A stretch of DNA of 64,000 nt from Rhopalosiphum padi (GCF_020882245.1 NC_083599.1:51610748-51674747), one strand, 5' to 3'. Positions 34,501 through 46,110 are shown, counted from the first letter of the stretch. Notes: generated by a model not told the origin, from the letters alone. Program-made: numbers and translations.

Positions 34501-36807
34501 CCCTGGTCTTTCAGCGGCGCGCATGTGACCTAATGAAAGATATTCATTCATGAAACAACGATACGCGGAATATAATTCAGGATCCTTTGCTAAACGACGT
34601 TCAATGTTAAACAGCCGGTTTAATGCCATAGTACGCGAGGAACCAAGACCAGCTGGCGTAATCAACTGTTGCTTTGAATTACATTGAGCGTCGATTATAG
34701 ATCGAAAAGGGAGAGCAACACAAAACCTGCCTGATGTGTCCCGTGACACTGTTTTACAAAACCACTCTTCGCATCGTTCATCTTCTGTTGTCGACTGTAC
34801 TTGAACTGTCGGCTCTTCAATCCTCCAAAATTGTTGCAGCAATCCTTCCACAGGTGGCGTTGAAGTAATTGTTAATAATGTTGAAGACGATGGTGTGACA
34901 TCTTGTAAAGGACCATTAATAACCCAACCGAGATGTGTATGCATTGCCGACGGAAGTCCAGGACTATTGATGATTTCAGCCTTCGAGAATAATAGCGTCG
35001 GATATACATCACAACCAATTAACATGTCAATAGGACCGGGACAATCAAAATTTGGATCCGCCAGCTTTAGATGTCCATAACGACGTCTCACAGCATTAGG
35101 TAATGGTTGACTAGGCATTAAACTAGTAATCTGCGAAATGACGACCACGTTGGTAACATTGAATCGTGGATACTCCGACAACGACGGGATGAAATCGCAT
35201 TGAGTGACGCCCTTTAATCGAGTGATTAGTTGTTGCGAAAGCGCATAAACATCATTGCGGTTCTTGTGGCGTTTCAGTCCTAATTTAGTTGCACAACTTA
35301 ATGTCATCGCCGACACTTGCGATCCGTTGTCCAGTAAAACTCGAATAGGATGTAACAGTCCAGCGTCATCTTGCACGCGAATAACAGCGGTACCCAACAC
35401 CACAGTAGTGTCAGCAGATAGGTTGCCAGAAAAGCTTGCCGAACTGCCTGTCGATTTTTGGCTGGTTTTTTCGGTGTTGACGATAGCATTACCCGATTTT
35501 TCACTAGCATCAGCCGACTCCGAGGGTAAGTGTAGCATGGTATTGTGTCGACCTTCACATTTCTTACACGTGTATGTGGTTGTACATTTATTCGCCGTGT
35601 GTCCGGAAGCCAGACAAATAAAACACAAAGACTTATCGGTGACAAACTTTCTGCGATCTAATACTGGTTTTCTTTTAAAAACAAAGCAACGATAAAGCAT
35701 ATGATCGTGCTGACAACATAAACATTTCAACGACTTCGGCGAAGCTAACGTTGCGAATGAGGACTTACCAGACTTCACATTTTTAACCTTTTTTGAAATC
35801 TTATCCAACCTTTCTGGTTTATCAGTGGAAATGTTAATATTATCTAATATCTTACATCGCTCAGATACAAAATTTAATAAACCGTCCAAATTCGGTATGG
35901 CTGTCTGTGATATACTGGCTTCATATAACCGTCTAGTTTCAGCATCCAACACTCGTGCTCCCATATAAAATAACAAAAACCCTGAAATATCTTGTATACC
36001 GAGCGCCGTTATTGCTGCGACATTTTCACGGAATGTATTTAAAAACGCAGATAAAGACATAGCCGATTCCGTCTTAAGCGGACTGAACGAAAATAATTTA
36101 TCTAAATGCGCGGTTGCCAACAAACGCGGATTTTCGTAACAATCGTGTAATGCCTTCCAAGCTATGTCGTAGTTATCCGAAGTCAACGGAACCGATTTTA
36201 CTACAGTTAACGCCGGACCAGACAAACAAGATATCAAATAATGATACCGCTCGATATTTGATATTGATTTATTTTCATGTACTAACGATCGGAACATGTC
36301 GCGAAAATAACACCATTGAATTACGTCACCGTCAAATTTAGGTAACTCAATCTTAGGTAATGACATAGTGGTTCCGGCAAAACCACTACCGTTTTGAAGC
36401 GGCATTCGATCAGTAGTACTCGCTGCTAACCGTACTAATTCAGCGATCATTCGAATATGCCCACATAATTCCTCCACCTCCATTGTTATTAACAAATCTA
36501 TGTCATTAAATTCGTCCTGTTGACCCAAATCCAACATAATGTTCAACACTTCTTGCTGCTGCGCTTCGAACTGATCGGCATATTTATCCAGTGATAAATA
36601 ACGCGCCATAAACGATGGTTGCTTTTCGACATCTGTTCGCGCCTCTTTTGCCAATGTATCTAACATACGAATTTTTAGAAGCGTCATGTCACGCGAAGCA
36701 CGTGAGCGTAACAATAAATTCGATTCCGGTGTTACCGAGGTAGTTTCCGATTTACGCTTTGGACGACCCATAATAAAGCAAGAAGAATACAACGTAGGGA
36801 ATGACAA
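31507..36807 (-). CDS. Gag-Pol polyprotein of BEL/Pao retrotransposon
   Basis: One uninterrupted frame of 1,766 codons carries the whole replication machinery. The first ATG is at 36807, but a second at 36771 (MGRPKRKSETT) is an equally good start. Order: Gag helical region of the DUF1759 type (about 150-300, with LPKIELPKFDGD); CCHC zinc knuckle C395-x2-C398-x4-H403-x4-C408 next to other Cys/His motifs; aspartic protease with LLDNGSQ (D493); Pao-type reverse transcriptase with ADIEKMYRQI and YVDD (911-914); RNase H with DASKKGYA (about 1088) and WSDSTIVLAWL (about 1170). The integrase has an HHCC-type zinc region (about 1400), catalytic D1472, D1538 and E1586, and a C-terminal DUF5641-like domain (about 1672-1762). 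The protease uses DNG instead of the retroviral DTG or DSG, a variation seen in this superfamily. All catalytic residues that can be recognised are intact. Confidence 0.95.
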   Translation of the reverse strand: MSFPTLYSSCFIMGRPKRKSETTSVTPESNLLLRSRASRDMTLLKIRMLDTLAKEARTDVEKQPSFMARYLSLDKYADQFEAQQQEVLNIMLDLGQQDEFNDIDLLITMEVEELCGHIRMIAELVRLAASTTDRMPLQNGSGFAGTTMSLPKIELPKFDGDVIQWCYFRDMFRSLVHENKSISNIERYHYLISCLSGPALTVVKSVPLTSDNYDIAWKALHDCYENPRLLATAHLDKLFSFSPLKTESAMSLSAFLNTFRENVAAITALGIQDISGFLLFYMGARVLDAETRRLYEASISQTAIPNLDGLLNFVSERCKILDNINISTDKPERLDKISKKVKNVKSGKSSFATLASPKSLKCLCCQHDHMLYRCFVFKRKPVLDRRKFVTDKSLCFICLASGHTANKCTTTYTCKKCEGRHNTMLHLPSESADASEKSGNAIVNTEKTSQKSTGSSASFSGNLSADTTVVLGTAVIRVQDDAGLLHPIRVLLDNGSQVSAMTLSCATKLGLKRHKNRNDVYALSQQLITRLKGVTQCDFIPSLSEYPRFNVTNVVVISQITSLMPSQPLPNAVRRRYGHLKLADPNFDCPGPIDMLIGCDVYPTLLFSKAEIINSPGLPSAMHTHLGWVINGPLQDVTPSSSTLLTITSTPPVEGLLQQFWRIEEPTVQVQSTTEDERCEEWFCKTVSRDTSGRFCVALPFRSIIDAQCNSKQQLITPAGLGSSRTMALNRLFNIERRLAKDPELYSAYRCFMNEYLSLGHMRAAERPGKYFIPHHAVVKREDGKMKIRVVFDASAKSSSGFSLNDCLATGPKLQSNITDILLRSRFYKYLFIADIEKMYRQIRVNDADCAYQHILWRNSPIEEVKEYELCTITYGVNAAPYLAIRCLHQLDSDCGTEFPLAKGLLVTSTYVDDIVAGADTKGEVLELQRQVISLLRKGGFNLRKWASNCEEILKGIAAEDRAMDPSFELKDDQSVKVLGLHWSTTSDALGYHININQVNPTKRSILSEIARLYDPVGTLGPVIFWAKCVMQELWIEKLDWDTSPSPDIINKWKNFTTELPALSSLSLSRFIDVCSSKAIQLLGFADASKKGYAAVVYLRVVDVQDEVTVHFLTCKTKVAPLKASQTDESLTIPRLELCAALLLAQLLSHQLFVLRDIVTVDCVRAWSDSTIVLAWLNGDQKQFKIFVTNRVSKIHSLLPHCEWSHVRSSENPADPASRGMLPEELLTNRLHLNGPEFLQDPNDQWPSLIPNEFPIEQLPDVKTSVKNVFHVQDNIQPTEVISRFSTLTKMQRVLAYCFRFARRRHIPKSSGPITRMEYDRALSAAILCTQLTHLSGLHKQIKNQDSITPTTTAQLAPFIDEKGIIRVGGRLKRALLDEDAKHPILLPQKTHLTELIIRHYHHISLHGGSRLVLAMIHQKFWIISGRTAVRNFTYSCIPCTKFRSMNPKPFMGDLPAVRLTANRPFFDVGMDYGGPFMVRESRRRGARSNKIYLAVFVCMSVKAVHLETVSDISSDAFLAALDRFVARRGIPNSMYTDCGTNYVGAAKQLKQLFDKASNQHVLYGRIPCKWHFNPPGAPHFGGIWEAAVKSAKTHLKKVIGAQIYTNEEFTTLITRIEGVLNSRPMLPLSSDPNDLEVLTPGHFLIGQPLLSLPEENVVDTPTNRLNRWQLLRQAHQSFWRRWSNEYLHTLQGRQKWYKQTPNLAVGDLVVINTPSRPPMSWQIGRITQVHPGADDIVRVATVKTQEGTLTRPVVKLVKLPVDPKP

Positions 36808-36866
36808 TTACAATAATAATAATAACAATATCAGTATTTTAGCAATATAAAATATATCTAATCCTA
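36808..36866 (-). other. Short leader between primer site and Gag-Pol start
   Basis: A 59-bp AT-rich leader with AAT/ATT repeats separates the primer-binding site from the first ATG. Such a short leader leaves little room for a separate packaging signal, so part of that function may lie in the LTR or gag region (inference). Confidence 0.6.
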
Positions 36867-36883
36867 TCCGGCCCGAAGGACCA
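36867..36883 (-). other. Primer-binding site, tRNA-Tyr type
   Basis: On the minus strand the sequence is TGGTCCTTCGGGCCGGA, three bases downstream of the 5' LTR. It is complementary to the 3' end of animal tRNA-Tyr (..CCGGCTCGAAGGACCA) with one mismatch. The tRNA sequence is recalled from general knowledge of insect tRNAs. Confidence 0.75.
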
Positions 36884-36886
36884 AAA

Positions 36887-37860
36887 TGTATTGTCTATAC
36901 CGTATTTCTTTATAAATATATATATATGCAACAAGCCAATAGGTAATTATAATAAATATAATAAAGAAAAAAAACTAGATTGTTGTCATAAAATAATAAT
37001 AGTGGACTGTATTAATGATATAACAATACATCACCTATGAAACTAATAATAATAATGTGATTACAAATATTATAATATTGGGGAGTAGGCGCCCACCTAC
37101 TATATAAATCAAATGTTGTTATAATAATACTAAAAATTGAACCAATTAATGATAATACACGTACTACATAATAATAATAATGAAAAATGATAGTAATGTT
37201 GACTATAACAATAACAAAATTGATAACACAAAGATATAAAAAATATCGCGTATCACAGGTGATAACGCGTTACCGTGACCGTGTCGCCAACCGCACCATA
37301 GCCTCAAAATTGGATGGAATGTTGTTAACTGCCAGGACCCGCAAACCACGTGTGGAACGTCCAACACACTTCGCACCCGCGCGCGATTTATGATCACGAA
37401 GATGATATTAAAATTAAACAAAGTACCACTGACGATGGTGCCCGGTGCACCATAAAAAAGCACACTATAATATATTACTATCACCGCCCGCGCTGGTGTA
37501 GAATAAATATATATATATATATGTGTGCGTCCGTGTGCACAAAAAAATGGTCTCAATTCCGCTACGTCGGAATTAACCGAATACCGTTTCTACGGAATTG
37601 AGAACCAAATCGCCCGCGTCACAAAATACGCATCGCCTCGAGTGGCCGCGCACCAAAAAACACTATGCCACCGATGGCAAAAATATATATAACAAAGGCG
37701 ACGACCGATGTCGGAATCGTAACGACACTTTTGACAGACTGGCCCAAGAGAGACGGCGCAACGGGGCACCGAGACAAACAGCGCAGGCGCACCAGCAACC
37801 GGATCAAATTTAATTAATTACCAATTAGCTGGCGCGCTCTGGCGATATCTAGTACGAACA
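36887..37860 (-). repeat. 5' LTR of the BEL/Pao element
   Basis: 974 bp, apparently identical to the LTR at 30385-31358. In element orientation it starts TGTTCGTACTAG and ends GACAATACA. It should carry the promoter and the start of the element RNA. The TA run (about 37503-37522) and the hairpin at 37551-37603 are conserved between the two copies. Confidence 0.95.
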
Positions 37861-37865
37861 ACAAG
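37861..37865. repeat. Target-site duplication, right copy (ACAAG)
   Basis: Matches the left copy at 30380-30384 exactly and directly follows the LTR. Confidence 0.9.
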
Positions 37866-37874
37866 CCACAAGGT

Positions 37875-37985
37875 AAACTTTAAATTAAATTGTAATTTCA
37901 ACATCGACTTAAACTTCAAGTTCAACATAAATTTCAGTTTCAATTTCGAATTCAACTTGAAACTTCAACTTCAAAATCAATTTAT
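37875..37985. repeat. Cluster of TTCAA/TTGAA micro-repeats
   Basis: About 110 bp are built from variations of AACTTCAAGTTC, TTTCAGTTTCAATTTCGAA and AACTTGAAACTTCAACTTC. This gives short direct and inverted TTCAA units. It lies right at the retrotransposon insertion site and may be a low-complexity or self-complementary tract. Confidence 0.5.
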
Positions 37986-40900
37986 CATGATAACTAACAA
38001 TTATCAGATTATCTTAGTACGTAATAATTCAATAAAATTTAGTACTTACTACTTAATAAAATACGTATAAATTGTACAATTATGTGTATGTATGAGTTCT
38101 GTGATATTTCTCATGCATGAATAAATTTAACATTATACCAAGTTTTTCCCGATTTTTGTTTAATTTTCAATTTATTAATCAATCTCAATAAATAATCGAA
38201 TATATTTCTGATTATTTTTGATTTTGTTCTCTTCGTAAACTGTTATATATAATCCAAAAAAATACGAAACTATAGCTTTGTTTTAATGTTTCTGAGGATG
38301 AAAAAAACATAAATTTGATGTATGAGGTTCAATATGGAAATTTTTTATGAAGTACAAAATATTAAATTTTTAAAAAAAATTAAAAATGTTCAACATAAAT
38401 TTACAAGTAGTCTCCTAATTGTCACAAGTGAGCAGTCATTACTCAGCAGGGTACAATATAAAGCGCTGTTGAGCATTGTTTGCGACATTGAGAAAATTTT
38501 TTAACTGTTATAAATACATTTATATATTGTTAATAATGTTATAATGATATTACGGATGAGGAGATAGGTAAAATGGTTCGAAAATTATATTTTTCAAAAA
38601 CCACCTATACCTTAATTGTGTGGGAGTTACGCGTATGTTAGTGGAGTGATTTTCAAATTTTAAATATTACATATTAATTTATTATTATACCAGTTATATG
38701 TATTATTTTGAAGATTATTTTTCAAGAGTAGATTACCCCTGCTTACATCGAACATAGACATAGTTCCCATATACCTGTGCGATTCAGTATTATGTGCAGC
38801 ATAGTATAATACACTATTTATATTATGCATTATAACTTACTTATAAATATAATATTATAAGTACCTATTTTATTTTTGGTCAAAATATACTCATTTTTGC
38901 AACGTTTATTATTTATAATATTGTTATAGTAATATATTTTTATAAAGAATAATATTTTTACATTTAAAGTTGTTATAATTGTGAGTAATGTGACTTGTGA
39001 TAGAGAGGTAGAGAGAATTGAATGCGTTGTTGACAAAAATCCTTAGAATAGACCCTGCTACTCAGTACTGTGTAATCGTGATGTTTAATTTTAAGAACAA
39101 TGTGTTTTATCTTTTTTTTATTTACCTGAAAATCTTAGGGAGTGACGAAACAAAAAAAAATGTTATAATAGATAAAATTATGTAGTGTCCAGATACAAAC
39201 ACATCATAGGTTTTTATATCTGCATTTAATACGTTTTGTATGTATAACGTGTATAAGTACAATTAAAATGTTAAGTTTTTAGTTTTAAATTCTGATTGAA
39301 GCATTATACCTACACGTGTATTAGTTTTTTACAATATTTTTTTAAACATAAATTTATTTGTGTGTTAAATGACCAAAAGACCAAAAAGAACATTAAAAAT
39401 ATTTTTATCTTTAATTTAGAGGATGATAGTAGAAAATTAGATCGAGTAAAAGGTTTTAAAAGTAATTTCCTCGTACTTTTCTTGATAAACAAAAAAAATA
39501 AATGATGAAAAACAAGTTTAGTTTTGTTCTAGAGATTGGTGGAAGAACTCAAAAAATTGTATTTGACTAAAGCAGCAATTGACGAGAAGGTCGGTTTACC
39601 TGTTGATTGTTAGTTAGACTCTACATGTTGAGCATTTGGTTAAAACTTTTTTATACACGTCATAACCATGTGTGTATCTGATATGCTCTATATTAAACAT
39701 GTTAATATTACTTCTTATTCTCTGTTCATTCATTTTCAACGTTCGGCTGTTCGCTTTATTTTTTTATTTCTGCCCCATTTTTTTTTTTAATTGTATAATT
39801 AATAACCCTTAAAAAATTTTCATAAATGCGGTGTTTTAGGGTGTTTCTATATTTATTCATTATTTTCTGTTTCTTTTACCAGTTTCTCGTTCTCTTAAAT
39901 ATCACTTTGCTCCCTGGTATCTAGACAATAGTGATATACTTTTCATAGTTATTGAATGCTGTTATTGTTTTTGATTTTAAACTGATTTTGTTTTCATGAT
40001 TTATTTTAAATTTTTACGGAGCTTAAAGAGTGTATAAATGGCATACTTAATTATTTATATATCTATTATTGGTTATTACTGAATATATTGCTAAAATTTT
40101 TGACGGTGTAGAATACTGTAGATATATTGCTGCAGTTATCACTCACTGTTTGTGTTAATTGAAAATTAGGCATGATAATAGCAATTCCTTTTCTTTGTGT
40201 ATACTATATATGATAATTATTAAGGAGTTCTTCGATTGTTTCATAAAATATCAGTTTACACGTTTTTGTATCGTTTTTGTTTAGCTGTATCTTTCTTGTT
40301 TTAAACAGCTAGGGATATTCTTTAAAATATTTTTCGATTTTTTTAGTGATAGGTTTGCTGCCATTTCACAAAATATTATAGTATGTTTAAAATTAATTCG
40401 CTATTTATTTGAGCTTATTAATTCTCCTGTGTGTTGGTTAGTAATTAATTGTTTTAAAACAAAATTTATAAATAGGTACATGTAAACTTTTTAATATATA
40501 TAATATAAAGAGCTATTTGAATATTTTTGAATACATTGGTTCGTATTTATAATAGCTAATAGAGTGGCTGAATTTAATATAGATTTTTTTTATTAGCTTG
40601 GCAAATAATAATATGTACTTTTATTTTATTGTAATATAAAACCATTTTTTTTTTTTTGACAATATTATTACATTGTTTGATTTCATGAAAAAGCGTTAAC
40701 GGCGTTAATTATTTATGATTGTGACTTGTATTACATAATTAAATTTAAATTTAAATATAATATGTCGAGTCATGTTATATACTTATATCAGTAAATAAAC
40801 TAAGCTACTTCGTTTTATTTTATACTTACTTTATACTCGTACTTGAACTATTGATGATTATAAATATTGAGGGTTTGGGTAGTATAAAACCATTGATTGT

Positions 40901-43900
40901 TAAAAATATCTAGTACCTATTTAAATTATTATATTGAAAACTAATAATATTGTGAATGAAAATTTGCATAAAGGAATCAAAAGAACACTTGATTATGTAT
41001 CAAAATATTTGCATAAAGTATTTGTGGAAGGGATTTTTAAATTTGTATTAAATTCAGTGTAGTAATTCATATTATTGTATACATTATGTTATTTTTTCAG
41101 TTCTACAGACTACAATAATAAAATAATAAGCCATACATTAATAACCTTATTCAAACGCCTTTACAGCTTACAACTGTCGGTATATATTTGTCATAGTTAC
41201 AGATGTTTAACATGGTTACATGGACTTTGTCAATAGATACTTACATTGATAAAGGCTGGATTTACAGGTAAATATACCTACTGATACGTCTGACTACTTG
41301 TTGGTAAGGCTTATTACTTCAATACGTATCATGAGTTTCATATGACTAAATAAAATATTTGATCAATAATAAAGGTAAGCACTAAAAAATCCACGATTTA
41401 AATTATGCTCAACTTTAATTTTTATTTCCAATATTAAAATCCACAATTTTAATTTTTAATAACTACTCGTACTTTATTATTAGACAAAATCAAAATATCA
41501 CAACCACAAAAAAATGTTCAAAATAACTAGTGATAAAGTCAATAATTAAGTATAATATGATATGGACTCATATAGTATTAATCTGGACCACGATTAAGGC
41601 AAATCGATCATTCACTAAAAAATAAATTTGAATATTTAAAATAAAAACACTGTCAGGATCAAATCTTTCATTGATAATTACAAGCTTAATAGGATATGCT
41701 ACAAGCTCTAAACATTTAAACCTGTAGGGTTTGATTAAAGCTGTGCTACATTGAAGCAGATGGTGTTCGAAACATTTAGTATTGTACCAGTATTATGAGA
41801 TTAAAGCAAACGTCAACGATTGTCATGTTCTAATATTTATGATTGGGTTTTAATCCAATTAACCAGTTTATGGTTGATGATGTTTTTAAATACACCACTA
41901 TAACTAAATAACCTATAATACGTATTTATGTTTTAAATAATAATAATATAAGTTTAAATAATTCCAATAATAATTAAAGCTATTAAAATAAAACCAATAG
42001 TATAGTTTATTTATTCATTATATTATTTAAGAAGATATTTAGATATTAAATATTTCACTATTGAAATATAAGATATTAAATTTACTAAGCATTTAAAAAG
42101 ACACGCATCTAAAGAAATTGTCTGTTACGTCTATAAAAAAGGCATTTAAAAATAAATATCAAGAAATTAAATGAGTCTTAAACGTTTTATAAGTTTGCAT
42201 TTAATATAATTTTGAAATGTAAACCTCTTAGAATCTTGAATTTTAAATATTAATAAGAAACATGAAATCGATAACATACTACCTATTTTGAGTTAGAATA
42301 TTTGAAAAAAAAATACTCGACAAATAGAGGTTTTTAAATATCTTTTAAACTTCATCAAAACTCTAAATTCATTGTGTCTATAAATTATAAATGGACGAAA
42401 GTTCATATCGCATATAATGGAGATTTTCACAAGTATAAAAAAATAAACACGTCGAATACAACAGTATTATAACGATATATGAAAAAGTTTGATCGAGTGT
42501 ATGCTTATAAGCTGTCATATATTATGTTTAAGGTAAATAAATTATTTCTAAGTACCATATAGTAATTAATAAATATAAATTTCAATGAAGTTTTATTGAA
42601 CGAATTTCAATCTCATAACTGTTTTTATATTTTCTTTTTAATATAATTTATTGTCTATAAAATTTTTCATTTTTTAATCTCTTTAAAACTATGTACCTAC
42701 ATAAAAATTATATTATTGTTAAGTTATTTATCAGGGTATCACTGAATGGGTTTGTTATTAATAAAAACATAATATAAATTGTATTCCAAATTTAAAAGTT
42801 CTAATTAAAGTACTTTTAATAAAAATAAATACGTAATCATAATAAAAAGGTTTTTTTTTGGACTAAAAGCTTAACATATTTATTTTAGATTATTATTATG
42901 CATACATTCAGTTTTACATAGATTAAAGCTGTATTGGTATTATAATATTATACCCCAAAATAAACTTTTTTTTTAATTTTGAGGTTTAACAACAATGGTT
43001 ATAACTAATAAGACGTGATTTGTAAAAAAAAGTTAAAAAAAACTTCTCAATAATTGAAATTATTACATTAGAAATTTTTTGATATATCAAAATCAAAATC
43101 AATATTTGATCATTTGACGTAATTTATTAATAATAAAAATAACAATAATATAATACAATACAAAATATTTGATAATATAACATGTGCTATAATTATACTA
43201 AAAAGAAGAACTTATTCAATATTTTAAAACTTACTCTAATTTGAATTATTTTAAGTACTTAAATAATAATAATATTGTCACAAATGTTTATTGTTATTTT
43301 TTAATACCATAATGTATACCATGCTCTTATAGGAAATGTAATACAGTAATTTTATTTAAAACTTTTTAAGTTAATTTAATAAATTATTATATAATAATGT
43401 AATATTTATTATCTACCTATTCAATTTTAATACGTTAAAACATAATATGTAGTTTATTTTATATTATACAGGAATAATAATTGATAATATTTTTATATCA
43501 ATGGTACCTATTAGAGACGTTATTTTAATTATTTTGATATGTTGATATGTTGTTACTTTTTATTATTTTATAAATAATTATATATCTATTGAGAATCTTG
43601 TAATACAAGTTTGAAAGTTTAATTCAAATGTATTAATTTTTGAAAAAACTTATTAGGTCATAATAATTACAATAAAACAAATTTTCCTAGCACAATACTT
43701 TCCCTTTTAGTTCGAAATTATTAATATAATATTATATTCCTATTATATCTTCAAAAGAAACCATTTACAATGTAAAAGCTTATTAAAAAAAAAATATTAG
43801 TCAATTAATTGGAAATAATATAAATATAATATGAATTACTTGAGGAAAAAAATATATTATGTACCTACCTATGTATTTTTTTAACAATTATTTTTTATTA

Positions 43901-44037
43901 AAAGAACAAAGACGAGGGTTTAAAATTGAAATGTGAAACTTAATATGAAAACCATGGTCAATAAAAATAAATACGCAATAGTAAGTACTTACTGCATAAT
44001 TTAATAAAATATTTCATTTTGTTAACAATATATTTTT

Positions 44038-44463
44038 AAGAGGACGCCATAATATGTTGTCTTTGTTTTACTAACGTACATCATAACAAATTTGCGTTTA
44101 ACAAAACACATTTTGTGATGTTAGCTTTAATATTAGTGTAAATTTACTTATTATCAAATTTGAAGGTAAGAATATTATTTAGACATAATAATATGCTTTT
44201 ATTGATATTATCATTTTAAAGTGAGTTATAAAATTTTAAAGTTGTAATATTTTACATAGGCATGACTCACTTTAAAATAATGATAATATCAATAAAAGCA
44301 TATGTCACTTTCTAGTTAATATTTTTACCTTTAAATTGGATAATAGGTAAATTTACTCTAATATTAAAGCTTACTTCCCAAAATGTGTTCTGCTAAACTA
44401 AAATTACAATACGTGTACGATAGTAAAACAGAGACAACACATACGGGTGTATGGCGTTCGCTT
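44038..44463. mobile_element. Foldback MITE with about 200-bp arms
   Basis: The left arm (44038-44230) and right arm (44262-44463) are imperfect reverse complements along nearly their whole length, with only about 30 bp between. The ends pair as AAGAGGACGCCATA with AAGCGAACGCCATA. Exact inner matches include GCTTTAATATTAG, and ATGCTTTTATTGATATTATC with ATTTTAAAGTGAGT nearest the centre. No frame is present. Partial relatives lie at 1550 and 19517. A transcript through it would form a long hairpin. Confidence 0.8.
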
Positions 44464-45474
44464 GAAATCTATGTTTTAACAAATAGAGAGAACTATTAGA
44501 AAAAAATGTATAAACTTGTTTTTAATTGTTCTCAAATAGCAATTACTACACTGTCTTATAGTTAGATTTTGGTTTATCGTTTCTGAAAGTCTACTACGAT
44601 TTCTATTACGATTGAAATTTTTTCAAAACCAGACACTTGCATACACTATATTACAAGTACCTATATATTTATAGTGTACATTTTTTTCGATGGATTTCCG
44701 TCTATTTTTACCAAATGAGTTAAGCATTAAACGAACGATACTTAAACAGTATTGTTATATTGTTTAGATGTTATCTGCGTGTACATTTCTATTCGACAAA
44801 ATGTTTAACTTATTTTGCTACTAAATTCAGTACACAACACAAGATTGAAGATCAAAGATTCTAAAATAAAATTTTTCTTACTAAATCGTGAATGTCACGC
44901 TCATCGTTTAAATATTTAATATATTAAAACAGTTAATAAATAAATAATAATAATAAAAAAAAATTCTACTTAAATGTATTTACATTGAAGAATTTCCATT
45001 AATCAACGAAACTATCACATTGCAGTAGTTACATTATTTATATTACAGCCAGATGAAGTTAAGTTGTTTAAAAAATGTAATTTTAAAAAGACAATTTGAT
45101 CGAGGCTCAACGGTTTAAACTTTTGATTATTGCCAATTCGTGTTGAAAAATAAATATTGGTATGAAATGAATAGAATTTTAAACGAATTATTTCATTTTA
45201 TTTTCATGTTAGCTTATAATGAAAAAAAATATACGGTGATCACGTGCAAGTTTTTTCAATGCCTTTCGCATAACTAAATATATTTATTTTATATAAACAA
45301 ATGAACTGATGAAATATGCATGACACAATAAAAAGATTATGATATAATATTATATGTAAATATTTTGAACATTCTCAATCCAGAGTTAGATTTGCTGAGA
45401 TTGTTTTATTTTGAATTATATTTTAACGACTCATACGGCATAGGTACACGGCAGAATATTCGAGGACATTATAC

Positions 45475-45520
45475 AATATATATATATATATATATACGTA
45501 TTTCATATATATATATACGT
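45475..45520. repeat. (TA)n double microsatellite
   Basis: Two TA runs separated by CGTATTTC, each ended by TACG. Confidence 0.9.
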
Positions 45521-45721
45521 ACGTTACCTGCGATGTATACGTGGCGCTCCGGCTTTTAATTGTAAATGGCAAAATTGCAAGAACATAATATATTATACAT
45601 AGTTAAAGCGCCTCCGCTGTTTCGTTTTTTCACATCGTAACAAATGAATGACCAATAACATTATTACTCATCTGCCCGTATATAGCTTCTGATAATTAAA
45701 ACCCAATACTACACCGCAATA

Positions 45722-45770
45722 ATGGCCGTCGGTTTGTCTACCACTACCACCGTCAGTAGCTTTAGCTACG
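45722..45770 (+). CDS. Candidate first coding exon (weak)
   Basis: An ATG in a good context (AATAATGGCC) opens 16 codons, beginning MAVGLSTTTTVSSFSY, that run into a strong donor (GGTATGT at 45770-45776). The composition is clearly less AT-rich than the surroundings. Upstream lie a CCAAT (about 45650) and a CGTATATAGC box (about 45678), which would fit a promoter. No matching second exon was found. A terminal-exon-like stretch at 46767-46823 is in the wrong phase for a direct join. It could be the start of a small gene, an upstream exon of the hemicentin-like gene, or chance. Confidence 0.25.
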
Positions 45771-46067
45771 GTATGTCTTATTGTCATGTGATATGCATTT
45801 CCTGTCTTTGTGTCACTAAAATTATGTACTTTTAATCTTTAAATTTTAACATCGAAATTTTATTTCATTTTAATAATGACATAAATTTAAATTTTAATAA
45901 TATAATCATAAACAATAGAAATACGATTATTATACTGACCCAGTATACATATATATGTAACTATTTAACTTTAGGTTATTACCTACGCACATTATGTATA
46001 CATATCATCACACGAAATATACTATTGTTTAATATATGTATTGCGTGTGGTATAGGCACATAATTTT

Positions 46068-46110
46068 AGATTCTGAGCGGAACGAAGAATGTATTTTTAA
46101 ATGATTTTTT
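46068..46110. repeat. Terminal fragment of GATTCTGAGCGGAACGAAG family
   Basis: TTTTAGATTCTGAGCGGAAC followed by GAAGAATGTATTTTT is the same end type as the left end of the 3.3-kb element at 57651. The opposite end was not found, so this is a truncated copy. Confidence 0.6.

Larger units (their letters stand above)
30385..37860 (-). mobile_element. Complete BEL/Pao LTR retrotransposon (7,476 bp)
   Basis: The element reads on the minus strand. In its own direction the order is 5' LTR (37860-36887), a primer-binding site matching the 3' end of tRNA-Tyr (36883-36867), one Gag-Pol frame (36807-31507), an A-rich spacer, a polypurine tract (31373-31359) and the 3' LTR (31358-30385). The LTRs are 974 bp each, begin TG and end CA in both orientations, and look identical by eye. 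It is flanked by the 5-bp duplication ACAAG. The frame has no stop or frameshift, and the gag, protease, reverse transcriptase, RNase H and integrase motifs are all present. No envelope-like frame is seen. Identical LTRs plus an intact frame indicate a very recent insertion and a potentially autonomous copy. Confidence 0.95.

Noticed and set aside
31541..36341. Many short frames across the retrotransposon body
   Set aside because: Shadows of the Gag-Pol frame in other frames or on the opposite strand.
38322..38504. 60-codon plus-strand frame
   Set aside because: Lys/Ile/Phe/Leu-rich, in AT-rich DNA, with no supporting signals.
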